A DNA stretch of 64,000 nucleotides from Sinorhizobium arboris LMG 14919. GTDB taxonomy: Bacteria; Pseudomonadota; Alphaproteobacteria; Rhizobiales; Rhizobiaceae. The stretch spans positions 693,014 through 757,013 of the forward strand of contig NZ_KE386497.1 of NCBI RefSeq assembly GCF_000427465.1, in the 5' to 3' direction. How positions within the stretch are numbered: position 1 is the stretch's first letter; every line of letters starts with the position of its first letter. The notes under the pieces were generated by a model. That model saw only the letters and a program-made list of their open reading frames with translations. It was not told the DNA's origin and did no database searches. A program made the translations under genes and the position numbers. Shown here piece after piece: positions 28,501 to 36,926 of this stretch.

Positions 28501-29026
28501 GGACGGCGCTCGCCGTTACATGGAGCTGCGCGCGGGAATTGCGGCGGCGGAGCACGGTCTCCGGCTATACAGGGATCGTCATCGCAGCGGCATGATGGCT
28601 CGGGCGTCGGCAGCCTTTAGGACGATAAGCCGCGGAGCCTACCAAGGCGTCGCCGCCCAGCCTGGCAAGGATGGAGACGTCCTGATCGCGGTAACGGCGG
28701 CTGGCGGTTCGAAGGCTGCAGACGAACTGTCCAAGGGCGCTCGCTTCCAGTTGTACCTAGCCCTCCGGGTGGCCGGATATCACGAATTCGTCGGCAATCG
28801 GGTGTCGGTGCCGTTCATCGCCGACGATATCATGGAAACGTTCGACGACTTCCGCGCGGAGGAAGCTTTCAAGCTGTTTGCGGAGATGGCGCAGCGTGGC
28901 CAGGTCATCTACCTGACGCACCACCGGCACCTTACAGACATCGCGCGGAAGGTCTGCCCCGGAGTCCGGCTCCACGATCTTGATAAGGTCGGGGCGACCA
29001 GGCTCGAGATCGTCGCGGCCGAATAG
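25526..29026 (+). CDS. YhaN-like SMC/SbcC-type ATPase
   Basis: A 1166-aa AAA ATPase: Walker A GPNEAGKST at residues 36-44, long heptad-rich coiled coils from about 160 to 1000, and a C-terminal half with the signature-like LSKGARFQLYLALRVAGYHE, Walker B VPFIADDIMETFDD and a conserved THHRHLTD segment. This is the YhaN architecture, larger than RecF and without an SbcC zinc-hook CxxC visible at the coil tip. It is translationally coupled to the YhaO-like nuclease. YhaNO pairs are implicated in DNA repair; a defence role is possible but not shown. Confidence 0.85.
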   Translation: MRINRLDLTRYGKFTDGVIDFGSCPVGSPDLHIIYGPNEAGKSTTSDAILDLIFGIGTTSKYGFLHPYASMRIGANIRVAGEDREFVRIKRPQNSLLDDEERILSDALIRADLGGIDRNAFTTMFSLDDDTLERGGQSILASKGDLGELLFSASAGLSDLSRQLMEIRGETDAFYRYRARSGALGDLKARLQDLKQQREAIDLQASDFQRLVAERDRFSRLYDSAIAERTQTQKRIDEIRRILQAIPPMGRLSGLRQKLADLEVVPEPPESWRQELPQLKSKEIEHRVKLEDLSRSSTSLQEEIASLEADPVALKLAASMEEFSELKARYLTAEKDIPKLSARAAELSIESILLLLGRPGEASPSRLILDAATVGTLRALIASKSGVDARKAGAADELAKAEHGLAEESVGFREADALQSAERTKAFDLLAATLKAQPRAEDELVLRSLARRRDAASGALSEAMSRLLPWRGAVSELGTMACPSAATIASWKKLFKSSEEDLRSARADLERLEPEARRLEAEIEALRSQAGDIDEATATASRMSRDRAWVEHRQTMDAASADLFEAAMMADDRLLSQRLLHYAELGKLKQLLQRRATVRSDIQTVLESHKRAEGELEKLRSEVAEKVSTISPDLRLAADPQELEEWLCNRDAALKARDDLAAVEQDMADVRDRLAQARRLLTQALSGAEVRFHPDADLAGLASAADEALQAYNEALSHARRMERLRKDVLERRNTLHVAEGAAEEWALAWKTTCEACWLGELNGLPSVDAVTEILSTLEKLASAIETKDTLIDRIQKMEKDKAQFQARVLELCSMLSIPPDGSPGELAQAVVEKVRGAGLNQERLEKLERDLDTARKEEHGLRLEQQLLEARARKMIEFFGVDTLDEVEAYCDLAGRRRELSRSIFELEQELIESSGASDIAGVETLVGVADKMELEEELARLTPVLEDQDLRCSEVFRDRSRAQDAIDAIGGDSMVAQIEEQRRTTILEIEDGARRYMELRAGIAAAEHGLRLYRDRHRSGMMARASAAFRTISRGAYQGVAAQPGKDGDVLIAVTAAGGSKAADELSKGARFQLYLALRVAGYHEFVGNRVSVPFIADDIMETFDDFRAEEAFKLFAEMAQRGQVIYLTHHRHLTDIARKVCPGVRLHDLDKVGATRLEIVAAE

Positions 29027-29086
29027 AAGACGCGTGATCAGGATACGAGACCTGCAACTTTCGCGGACGAAAGCGAAAAACACCCC

Positions 29087-29836
29087 ATGGCAAACGACAT
29101 TCCTTCGACGCTCGCGCTCCTGATCGACGGCGACAACGCCTCGCCGAAGATCATTGCCGGCCTGCTCGCTGAAATCGCCAACTACGGCACTGCCAGCGTC
29201 AAGCGTGTCTATGGCGATTGGACCAAACCCGATCTCAATGGCTGGAAGGAATGCCTGCTTGAGCATTCGCTCCAGCCGGTCCAGCAGTTCTCCTATACAT
29301 CCGGCAAGAACGCTACCGATGGTGCGATGATCATCGATGCGATGGACCTGCTCTATACGGGCCGCTTCTCTGGTTTTTGCGTTGTGTCGAGCGACAGCGA
29401 TTTCGCAAGGCTCGCGGCACGGATCCGCGAACAGGGCGTAACGGTATACGGGTTTGGCGAGCGGAAGACGCCTCGCCCGTTCATCACGGCCTGCGACAAG
29501 TTCGTCTACTTCGACGTGCTGAAAGCGCCGGGAGAAGAAGTGCTGGCAACCCCTGCTGCGCAGCAAGAGGCGAAGGCAAAGGCGACGAAAAACGCCAGGG
29601 ATAAGACGCTGCTCTCCATGCTCCGGAACGCCGTGGTTGCCGTTTCCGATGAGACCGGCTGGGCCAATCTCGCCGCCGTCGGCAGTCACGTGGCAAAACA
29701 AAAGCCGGATTTCGACTGCCGGAACTATGGTTTTGCTCGGCTGAGCGATCTCGTCGAAGCGACGGCAAAGTTCGAGCTGGACCGATCCGGCAAAGCACAA
29801 AAAGGCATTCTCGTCCGGCTTTTGCGCCCAAACTGA
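29087..29836 (+). CDS. NYN-domain RNase-like protein with C-terminal LOTUS/OST-HTH domain
   Basis: A 249-aa protein. The N-terminal PIN-like NYN domain carries the acidic metal residues (LLIDGDNAS, about D14/D16; NATDGAMIIDAMDLL; VSSDSDFARLAARI). The C-terminal part (about 175-249: LLSMLRNAVVAV, GWANLAAVGSHV, FDCRNYGFARLSDLVEA) matches the OST-HTH/LOTUS fold. This NYN-LOTUS combination is widespread in bacteria as a presumed RNA-processing enzyme. Confidence 0.85.
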   Translation: MANDIPSTLALLIDGDNASPKIIAGLLAEIANYGTASVKRVYGDWTKPDLNGWKECLLEHSLQPVQQFSYTSGKNATDGAMIIDAMDLLYTGRFSGFCVVSSDSDFARLAARIREQGVTVYGFGERKTPRPFITACDKFVYFDVLKAPGEEVLATPAAQQEAKAKATKNARDKTLLSMLRNAVVAVSDETGWANLAAVGSHVAKQKPDFDCRNYGFARLSDLVEATAKFELDRSGKAQKGILVRLLRPN

Positions 29837-30278
29837 ACAAAGGAAGGCGCCGAGTCGAGACAATGGCACATAGCAGTCTTGGGCCAGAATACGCGGGCCT
29901 TCCGCTACAAAGCTCTTGAACTCCGCGCTTCCAGATCAGACGAAATGCGCAAGGGCCGGCCGCTGCACGTCACCGCTCGCCTTCCCTGCGCGAGAATTCG
30001 TTGGCCCGTTCGGGGTCGTCTGCAGCAATGGCCTTCAAGAACCAGCACCGCGGACTCGTCTACCACTGAAAGGACCATGGTGTTGAGCTCGGGAAACAGA
30101 GGAGCCTACTTGCTGCGGCCCTCTTCGGCATTCCAGGCAACGGGAGCTCTCGGACTGATCCGTTCGATCGAACCGCCGGCTCCTCGGTGCGGACGTCTTT
30201 TTGGGGCCGGAGAGACTTTACAGCAAATCCTAGACGCAGCGTCCTCCGGAGGAGCGACGATGATCGCGACGAACTCGC
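29837..30278. other. Intergenic region, no gene seen
   Basis: About 440 bp between two convergent genes. Open frames exist but none has a ribosome site or family signature. This is where the accessory island seems to begin. Confidence 0.5.
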
Positions 30279-31289
30279 CTAGCCAAAGACTGACGTCAGA
30301 TGATCCGGCAGCGATTCCTGGCGGGGGTTGAGGCCCGCGCACCGATCGCAGCAATATCTGAAGCGCTGAGGCTTGCTCTCTTTGGCAAAAACCGAGGTTA
30401 AAATGCCCCGTCCAAGTCCTTGGCGCGCGGTCACTTTCGGGCCCTCGAAATACTCGACGAGCACCTTGCGGAAGCAGTCCTTCGACCCAAGCAGGGCGGC
30501 GAGGTCGTCTATTTGAGAGAACCGCCGCAGCAACATCGCCCGCGCCGTGACCTCGTCGAGTCCCGAACCACTCGCGGTCTTTTCGGCCATGAACCGAAGA
30601 AGTCCGACATCACGGCCGGCACGGCGACCGGTTTCAGTGAACGTAACGGCGACGGACTGCTTGCCGTCGCGACCAGCTCGGCCGAACTCCTGCAGATAGT
30701 CCTCCACCGATGCTGGCTGCTGCCAATGGATCACCAAACGGACGTCTGGAACATCTAAACCCATGCCGAACGCGCTGGTGCAGATGATGTGGTTGACGAG
30801 CGGACGGCTTTCTCCTTGAAACCTCTTCAGCAGTTCCTGCCGATCCCACTCAGTTCCAAGTTTCGAATGATAGAAGGGAATGTCCAGGCCATCGCTGCTG
30901 AGATTACTCTGCAATTCCTGCCCGATCCGCGCGGTCGGTACGAAGATCATCGCCTTGCGACTGGCAAACATTGGAAGCCGTAGCAGTTTGGTGATCTCGC
31001 GGTGACGAGCTGAGGCCGGAGCGCTCCACCGGATCAGCGCTATGTTTGGACGGTCGACGCCGCGGACGAACACTGTCGCGTCCTCGATGCCTAGCGACGA
31101 AAGGATTCGCTTCTGCATGGCCTGTCCCGCAGTCGCAGTGAAGGCAAGGATCGGAGGCGGGGTGACAAGGTTCGAGAGCGCGTCGGAGCCGCCCATCGAT
31201 CTCGGAAGGAGATGATGGACATCGGCGTTGCTCGAACTCAGCTTCGTGGAACACGAGACGCACTGGTATCCGTCTCGCTCAAGAACCAA
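30279..31289 (-). pseudogene. HNH fragment fused in frame to a RecQ helicase lacking its N-terminal half
   Basis: Residues 1-43 are an HNH nuclease head (LERDGYQCVSCSTKL, VHHLLPRSMGGSDALSN). From residue 44 the protein is RecQ helicase starting at motif III (ILAFTATAGQAMQKRIL), with motif IV (KAMIFVPTARIG), motif V (IICTSAFGMGLDVPDV) and motif VI (QEFGRAGRDGKQ). Walker A and the DExH box are absent, so no ATP hydrolysis is expected. Just upstream of the TTG start the HNH sequence continues as ETRR after a TAA, so the HNH part is itself truncated. It looks like a deletion product joining two genes or two ends of one larger HNH-RecQ gene. Confidence 0.7.
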
Positions 31290-31774
31290 GCGTCGCGTCT
31301 CTTACCAGTTCCTCACCAGACCGAACTCGTCACACGTTTGCCTCGCTCGCGAAGATGCCGGAAACTCGCTGATAAAAAGTAACTGCTAGGCGCCGCTCTC
31401 GCGCTCGTTCGGTGAACTGAGCGTTGTTGACGGAGGCACCCGGCCGCTCGCCTCCTTTGATAGGGGAAGTCTGACCCGTGCGCGGTTTGCTGCACGGGCG
31501 TCGCCAAAGAGCCGCAGGGCAGCGTTCCCATACCCGTTCGAGCCGCTCCTCGTCTTGTATCGTGCGAGCGGCTGCGAGTGTGCCCGCAAGACGCGGCGGA
31601 TGCACGCCCTCGTGGAAGCGCTGAAGAATTCGATCGGCCGATCGGCTCGTCCTTCGAGACAAGGTATTCAAAGACGACGCGCCCAGGCAGCTATGCCGCG
31701 CTCTGGGTCATGCTGGGTCCGTCTTGACTAGGGTTTACCAAGCGGCGATGCTTCCTCACGGACGAGGAGCAGCC
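31290..31774. other. Intergenic region, no gene seen
   Basis: About 480 bp upstream of the HNH-RecQ remnant. The minus-strand frames here have no recognisable domain; the stretch may be debris of the gene lost upstream of the HNH fragment. Confidence 0.4.
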
Positions 31775-32122
31775 ATGATGACTTACGACTGGCAAGACAC
31801 TCTCTTGGGCGAAGGGGACCTGGCAAGACGCGCGGCGGCAATGGTGCCCAGGATGCTAGCGCACCCAGCGGTCACTCTCGACCAGGTCTCGCAACTTCGA
31901 GGTCACATCGACGACTGCATCGGCAGGCTCGGAACCCTGCTCGTCGAAATGGAGAATGCCGGAGCCGATCAGGTCTTCGTCGGGGCCGCGCGCACGATAC
32001 GTGATGCATGGCAGAGCCTTGCCCATAAAGCCGCTGAGAGGTCGCGATTGTTCGAAATTGGCTTCGTTGACGTCCGCCCCACGCTGACGGACACCAAGGA
32101 TCAGGGCGTGGCCACGCACTAG
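31775..32122 (+). CDS. Hypothetical 115-aa protein
   Basis: I do not recognise it. Starting at the ATG at 31775 (MMTYDWQ), which follows GAGGAG, it is mostly alpha-helical (LARRAAAMVPRMLAHP, VSQLRGHIDDCIGRLGTLLVEME) and soluble. It stands alone between two broken genes. Confidence 0.5.
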   Translation: MMTYDWQDTLLGEGDLARRAAAMVPRMLAHPAVTLDQVSQLRGHIDDCIGRLGTLLVEMENAGADQVFVGAARTIRDAWQSLAHKAAERSRLFEIGFVDVRPTLTDTKDQGVATH

Positions 32123-32342
32123 TTGATCAGCCGAATGCTGGTGATCCGCTGTTACCGCGAGACCATGCGGCCTAGTGCAATCCCTAAGTTTCAGCTTGCG
32201 ACCCGTCTCAGCACCTCAGCAAGGCGGCCGCCACCGCTGGGGACCATGGGCCCATGCGAAACTACGACGCGGATCATGTCCGTCGACATCCTGCGGCCGC
32301 ACTCCGCGGGTGCTTGCCGACCTGCCTCAGCGAGACAGGAAT

Positions 32343-32700
32343 ATGGGAGCAATTCTCGGCTACGCGCGCGTATTGACCGGTGATCAGGATGTCGCTGGCC
32401 AGACGATGCGGCTCGAACAGGCCGGCGCCACCAGGGTTTTCACCGACATCAGATCAGGCAAGAGCATGGACCGTCCCGGCCTAGCCGAGCTGCTGACCCG
32501 CCCCGGCGACACGCCGTCGTGCGGCTCGATCGGCTCGGACGGTCACTGGCGGAGCTTTTGGAAACGATGAAGATACTGCGAGAGCGACAGATCGACCTTC
32601 TCAGTCTCGAGGAGAAGATCGGCACATCCTCGGCCGCCGGTGAGTTGATCTTCCACGTGTTCGGCGTCATTGCGCATTTCGAGCGGCGGCTGATTAGGAT
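32343..32700 (+). pseudogene. Serine recombinase (Tn3-type resolvase) remnant, frameshifted and truncated
   Basis: The frame from 32343 gives the resolvase N-terminus (ILGYARVLTGDQDVAGQ, IRSGKSMDRPGLAELL). The family's catalytic Ser is replaced (YARVLT for YARVST). Near 32510 the reading shifts to another frame, continuing with VRLDRLGRSLAELLETM and IFHVFGVIAHFERRLI, then ends abruptly where the cold-shock gene begins. The helix-turn-helix C-terminus is missing. It is inactive mobile-element debris. Confidence 0.75.
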
Positions 32701-32703
32701 TTC

Positions 32704-32907
32704 ATGGCAGCCGGTACGGCAAAGTTTTTCAACCAGGATAAGGGCTTCGGCTTCATCACGCCTGACAATGGTGCGGCAGATGTGTTCGTCCATGTGTCGG
32801 CGGTGCAGGGCTCCGCGCTTCTTCGAGACGGACAGAAGGTCAGCTACGAGCTGGGCCAGGACCGCAAGACCGGAAAGTCGAAGGCGGAAAACGTCAGATC
32901 AATTTGA
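32704..32907 (+). CDS. CspA-family cold-shock protein
   Basis: A 67-aa cold-shock domain: [20 protein letters not shown] (RNP1 KGFGFI) and DVFVHVSAV (RNP2). It binds single-stranded nucleic acid and melts RNA structure. The ATG is directly behind the truncated resolvase, so its original promoter and leader have been replaced; GATTAGGATTTC may act as ribosome site. The fold is intact. Confidence 0.9.
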   Translation: MAAGTAKFFNQDKGFGFITPDNGAADVFVHVSAVQGSALLRDGQKVSYELGQDRKTGKSKAENVRSI

Positions 32908-33099
32908 CCGTCACCTTCATCAAAGTTTCGCGACTTGCGTCGCCGCCTTATTCTTTCTCGACACAGCTTCGATCACTTGAGGATGCTCGACTGCACGCGC
33001 CTTTATCCCGCGAACGACCGGTTGTTCGGCCGGTCCTTACCCGCTACGGGAGTCTGTGAAAATTAGCGTCCGACGGACCTTTCCTCCCCAGCGGATCGC

Positions 33100-34137
33100 C
33101 TATTTGTTTGTTGTTTCTTCGAGTGCCGCGATTGTCGTAAGTATCTCGTCGAACGATGGCGGCCTGTCATCGAACATCATGGGGGCCATCGCCCTGTAGT
33201 CGGCGCGGAGGTCCTTGATCCGGTTTTTGTCCGGCAGGAGCCGTAGCGTACCAGGACGGGCGGTGTCGTAACTAGCCCAGCCGGAACGGAAGAAGGTAGC
33301 CTTGTGCTTGGCCACCTGCGCGAGAAGCTCGAAATCGGTCGCGGCGGCTTTGCCTTCGTGCGTGGCAAGCAGCATGGCGAGATCGTAATAGTGCCGCGAG
33401 AAATATTGTGGCGTGGGGGACTCTGCAGGGCGGTGCGCCTCGGCATGCAACGCAGTCGCCTTCTCCCAGAAGGTGCGGTGGGCAGAGAGGACGATGACGG
33501 TGGTGTCGGGGTTATCGAAGAAGCCGGGATAGTCGTCCGCCGCATAGGGTCGGATTATCCGTTTCTCTATCGGCCAAGGGTCTCCGCGGGCGCCAAGTTC
33601 GAGCTTCACCCGTGGTGTGATGTATCCCATGCTCTCGTATTCGGTCGCGGCGAGCGCGTTGGGATAGTGGAAGTTCACCGTCTGCGCGTCGGTGGCATCT
33701 ATCTCCAGCGACCACTCGCCTTTCGTCGGCTCCCCGAGTTGCTCGACGATCGCCGACCGAAGAGCCGGAAGCAGCTTCTCGGCAATATGCTCCTCGATAT
33801 CGCTCACAAGGGCTTCAATGAGTTTGTTCGCCTGTTTCTTGCTGATGCCTTCTTTCTCGGGATCGCGGTCACCCGTGTAACCGAGATCCGCTCGATCGAA
33901 AGAGAGATCGATATCTTCGGAAAACCGGCGTATCGCACCAAACGCCTTGGAGAGGGAGGTGCCACCCTTGAAGACAAGGGTGGCCGCGTCTTTCTCCTGC
34001 AGTCCGAAAAGCCGCTTCAATGTCCAGCAGACCCAGAAGTCCTTTTCGATGATCGTATTGGCGACGCCTCGGCCAGCACCCGTTTCGCCAAACAGGGCCG
34101 CCCGATCGCGATCTGAAAGAAGAGCGACCTTATCCAT
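33100..34137 (-). CDS. AbiEii-type nucleotidyltransferase toxin
   Basis: A 345-aa protein of the AbiEii/DUF1814 family. The nucleotidyltransferase motif is intact: FKGGTSLSKAFGAIRRFSEDIDLSF, with GGTS at 58-61 and the metal aspartates D75 and D77. These toxins modify tRNA or nucleotides and cause abortive infection or stasis. The ATG at 34137 overlaps the AbiEi stop by 8 bp, the usual coupled layout; the longer frame to 34410 runs inside abiEi. Confidence 0.88.
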   Translation of the reverse strand: MDKVALLSDRDRAALFGETGAGRGVANTIIEKDFWVCWTLKRLFGLQEKDAATLVFKGGTSLSKAFGAIRRFSEDIDLSFDRADLGYTGDRDPEKEGISKKQANKLIEALVSDIEEHIAEKLLPALRSAIVEQLGEPTKGEWSLEIDATDAQTVNFHYPNALAATEYESMGYITPRVKLELGARGDPWPIEKRIIRPYAADDYPGFFDNPDTTVIVLSAHRTFWEKATALHAEAHRPAESPTPQYFSRHYYDLAMLLATHEGKAAATDFELLAQVAKHKATFFRSGWASYDTARPGTLRLLPDKNRIKDLRADYRAMAPMMFDDRPPSFDEILTTIAALEETTNK

Positions 34138-34759
34138 CGACCTCACCCGACGCTGCGTTGGCGATCGAGACGAGCGTCGGCCGCATCCAGGCAGGCGCTT
34201 GGACAGCAGTGGATGCGAGTGTCTTCTTGTCGCTGGCCGACAGACGACGCGCCGCGATCTGCGCAACGTCACAGGCACGTACCGCCCCCACGTGACGAAG
34301 GGCCTGAACGACCGTCCCTGCAGCGCTTCCCGGAGCGATGAGATGCTTGGGCGAGGCGTGACGCAGATCAACCACGCGCTTGCCCAATGCGACACGCCGC
34401 GAGGGACCATCGGTTAGATAGGTGCTCTTTGCCGGAACTTGCGTCGAAAGACCGAGCGCGTTTGCTGCACGCGCACCCGTAATCTGTACGTGGGATCCAG
34501 TCTCACGCGCTAATGCCTGCGCGACATCATCGGGGGCTGGCGAAAGGGGACCAAGTTGCGGATGGACTTTCGGGAAGTCGTAGAGGCCTCGCGCCAAACG
34601 CCGGAGCTTGCCACCCTTGACCAGACGGGAAAGCGCCTGGTCGACTGCCGCTCGTGCGGCGATGTCCAGGAAATCACTGGGCGTGAAAACGCCACCGCGG
34701 CCGCCAGCGCGGGCGCGCCCCATGATCCGATCCGGTACCGACGTCACAGAGTTGCTCAT
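34130..34759 (-). CDS. AbiEi-type antitoxin / transcriptional regulator
   Basis: A 209-aa protein with an N-terminal winged helix (VFTPSDFLDIAARAAVDQALSRLV, GKLRRLARGLYDFPKVHP) and the AbiEi C-terminal domain (GSHVQITGARAANALGLSTQVPAK). AbiEi antitoxins repress their own promoter and neutralise AbiEii non-covalently. A near-perfect palindrome lies 2 bp upstream of its start codon. No ribosome site is visible, so the message may be leaderless. Confidence 0.85.
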   Translation of the reverse strand: MSNSVTSVPDRIMGRARAGGRGGVFTPSDFLDIAARAAVDQALSRLVKGGKLRRLARGLYDFPKVHPQLGPLSPAPDDVAQALARETGSHVQITGARAANALGLSTQVPAKSTYLTDGPSRRVALGKRVVDLRHASPKHLIAPGSAAGTVVQALRHVGAVRACDVAQIAARRLSASDKKTLASTAVQAPAWMRPTLVSIANAASGEVDG

Positions 34760-34761
34760 GC

Positions 34762-34789
34762 GTCAGAAAATAGTGCATATTTTTCTGAC
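34762..34789. promoter_or_regulatory. AbiE operator palindrome
   Basis: GTCAGAAAA (34762-34770) and TTTTCTGAC (34781-34789) are perfect 9-bp arms around a 10-bp AT-rich spacer. The site abuts the AbiEi start codon on the minus strand, so bound AbiEi would block the promoter and initiation region. Confidence 0.75.
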
Positions 34790-35306
34790 ATTCAAGGCGG
34801 GGGAAATGCTCGACGAGAGGCTTCTACTATACCTCTATGCTGGCGGCGCCAGTTTGGTGGACTCGCGCCGGTCTGTCTCTATCCGTTATGTTATACAATT
34901 ACATTGTGGCATAATATGTATTATGGAACTGCGCCACTGTTATTTTGCGCTTCCAGAGAAGACGCCCGCAAGTACACCATTGTCTACAAGACGGCGCAGA
35001 GGTCCGCAAGGTTGTGGCTCAGATTCCCGACTCAAGCTTACCAAAGTGTTAGATGAACATTATCTCAACCACCCCATTTCTCGCTTCGACCGTCGATACG
35101 ATGGCCCCCGCCGTCTCGAAGAACTGGACCCGGAGCTTGATCTAGAGGGCGACTTCGAGCACTGGGACGTTGCGTCGGAAGATCACCCATTTTAAGCAGT
35201 GAAATCCCGGCAGGAGCGTAGCATCGCCACAAGCTCCAGCTGGGAAAGCCTGCAACCCAATGGATGGCCCGGCGGAACTGAGCTGCGGCGTCAGCGAGCT
35301 TTTCGA
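34790..35306. other. AT-rich region with a possible gene end
   Basis: No firm gene. On the plus strand an acidic C-terminus-like peptide (EELDPELDLEGDFEHWDV, stop near 35195) may be the tail of a lost gene. The stretch around 34880-34950 is strikingly AT-rich, suggesting foreign DNA or the abiE promoter zone. Confidence 0.35.
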
Positions 35307-35717
35307 TCACGATCGCGTCTGACGGCCATAAATGCTATCGTGATCATGCGCGGAATAGACCTCGATTTTCGCATTGCCGTGCAACAGGATTTTGATCACG
35401 GCATTAATGTCATTTTCTTCGGTCGTAATGATGACTTTGTTGCCGTCCTGCTTTGCGTTGAACTCATAGATAAGCTGTTCAGGGTCTGTGTAACCCAGTG
35501 ACAGCTGGGTTCGACGGTAAAGATCCATCATTGCATCGGAAAACTCCCTCTTCTGCGCCGCATTGTTGTATTTTCCGGAATCGTAATCGCTCTGGGCCAC
35601 CTTTATCGCTTCATTAAAAAGGGCAAGATTGTCGCGTGCTGCAGATGCGTCGGCGAATTTCCCGATGATTACGAGATTGGCAGAATGCTCACTGCCGTAA
35701 CCGTTCCAAATTTTCAT
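35307..35717 (-). CDS. DUF6375-like hypothetical protein
   Basis: A 136-aa soluble protein (MKIWNGYGSEHSANLVIIGKF, DLYRRTQLSLGYTDPEQLIYEF, ITTEENDINAVIKILL), which I associate, with moderate certainty, with DUF6375. Its start overlaps the stop of the upstream radical-SAM gene by one base, so the two are coupled and probably form one functional unit. The A+T content is higher than in the flanking genes, a sign of transfer. Confidence 0.65.
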   Translation of the reverse strand: MKIWNGYGSEHSANLVIIGKFADASAARDNLALFNEAIKVAQSDYDSGKYNNAAQKREFSDAMMDLYRRTQLSLGYTDPEQLIYEFNAKQDGNKVIITTEENDINAVIKILLHGNAKIEVYSAHDHDSIYGRQTRS

Positions 35718-36640
35718 TAAGCGTACTCCTCCATTTGACTTTGTTTGCTACGTGTTTCTTGGATCGCAGCCACAATCGATGTGCCAACCGTGAGGCTGAT
35801 CCCCTCGCCCGCAAAGGCCGAAATCTTGAGAGTGCCCGTCGCATCGACGTGCATGAAATCATAGGTCTGATATTCAGGCTTGCTGGTCATCAGCATCGGG
35901 GCATCGATCTCCTCACCTCCATGCGCCGAAGTTGCAAGACGACAGCGCTCGTAGTTATCGCTGACCCAGTTCTTGAGGCGCCGCAATGTCTCCGGTGCCA
36001 TCGCGAGCTTGCCATCTGTTCCGGTTTGGGGAAGCAGCAGGAATTCCTCCGCCCCCTCACCAAAGACAAGAGCAGCCGCTTCCGGCAGGTCCTCAATAGT
36101 CTCGTCGTTGACAACAAAGTTGACGCCAAAGCGCGCCGTTGACCTGACCAGCGCAAGCTTTTCCAGGAAAGAAGGAAAGGAACGGCCTCTTAAGCGCTCA
36201 TACGTTTCTCCAACGCCATCCATCGATAGGCGGATAAAGTTTACGTGGCCGCTGAGTTTGTCTGAGAGTTCGTCACTGAACCGGTGTCCGTGCGTCGTCA
36301 TGGTGACGGCGAGATTCGTTTCCAGGGCAACGTCCCGACAGAGTTCGGCAAACCTCGGATACAGCGTTGGCTCGCCGCCGCCAAACCCGACACCAAAACA
36401 TCCTGCCGCATCAAGGTCCTTGGCCCAACGCAGGATATCCTCGAACCGTTGTCGAGCCGGAATCTTAGACGCGTAGCAATAGGGGCAGGCAAGCTCACAG
36501 GCATTGGTGAGCGCAAACGACATGTAACGCGGCGCTAGAGACCATTGAGATGGGTCGACATGTACCTCATCAAGGAGAATATTGAGCCCCGTTTGGCGGT
36601 CAAACCCATGAATGCCTGCATATCCATATCGTGTTTTCAT
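35717..36640 (-). CDS. Radical SAM enzyme
   Basis: A 307-aa protein with the radical-SAM iron-sulfur motif CELACPYC (C48, C52, C55), the SAM-binding GGEP segment (GFGGGEPTLYPRF) and a TIM-barrel pattern to about residue 230. There is no C-terminal SPASM cysteine cluster. The family resembles MoaA/peptide-modifying enzymes; I see no viperin-specific feature. It is coupled to a DUF6375-like gene and divergent from a 329-aa unknown gene, inside a defence-rich island. The substrate is unknown. Confidence 0.82.
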   Translation of the reverse strand: MKTRYGYAGIHGFDRQTGLNILLDEVHVDPSQWSLAPRYMSFALTNACELACPYCYASKIPARQRFEDILRWAKDLDAAGCFGVGFGGGEPTLYPRFAELCRDVALETNLAVTMTTHGHRFSDELSDKLSGHVNFIRLSMDGVGETYERLRGRSFPSFLEKLALVRSTARFGVNFVVNDETIEDLPEAAALVFGEGAEEFLLLPQTGTDGKLAMAPETLRRLKNWVSDNYERCRLATSAHGGEEIDAPMLMTSKPEYQTYDFMHVDATGTLKISAFAGEGISLTVGTSIVAAIQETRSKQSQMEEYA

Positions 36641-36926
36641 GGGTTTACCTTAGCGAACAAACTCAACCCTTGCTAGTATGTGGCAATCTGGAAAAGCACC
36701 GAACTTAGACAGAGGACTCTCCACAACGCCAAAAAGTGTCAACGAATCTGCCGATATCATCCGCGAAGAACGCGACGAGAAGAGACACAGCGCCGTTGGC
36801 TAGTTTGCCATCATGCTGATGACGATTTTGTCACCGACTGCCAGATGCAGGTAACTTCAGCCACAAACGCCTTGACGCTGTCCCACGACATGCGAATGTA
36901 CGACCTAGAGTCGCGCGGAGGGTGTA

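Noticed and set aside
35717..36640. Viperin-type antiviral radical SAM (pVip)
   Set aside because: CxxxCxxC is shared by all radical-SAM enzymes; I saw no viperin-specific C-terminal motif or nucleotide-kinase neighbour.
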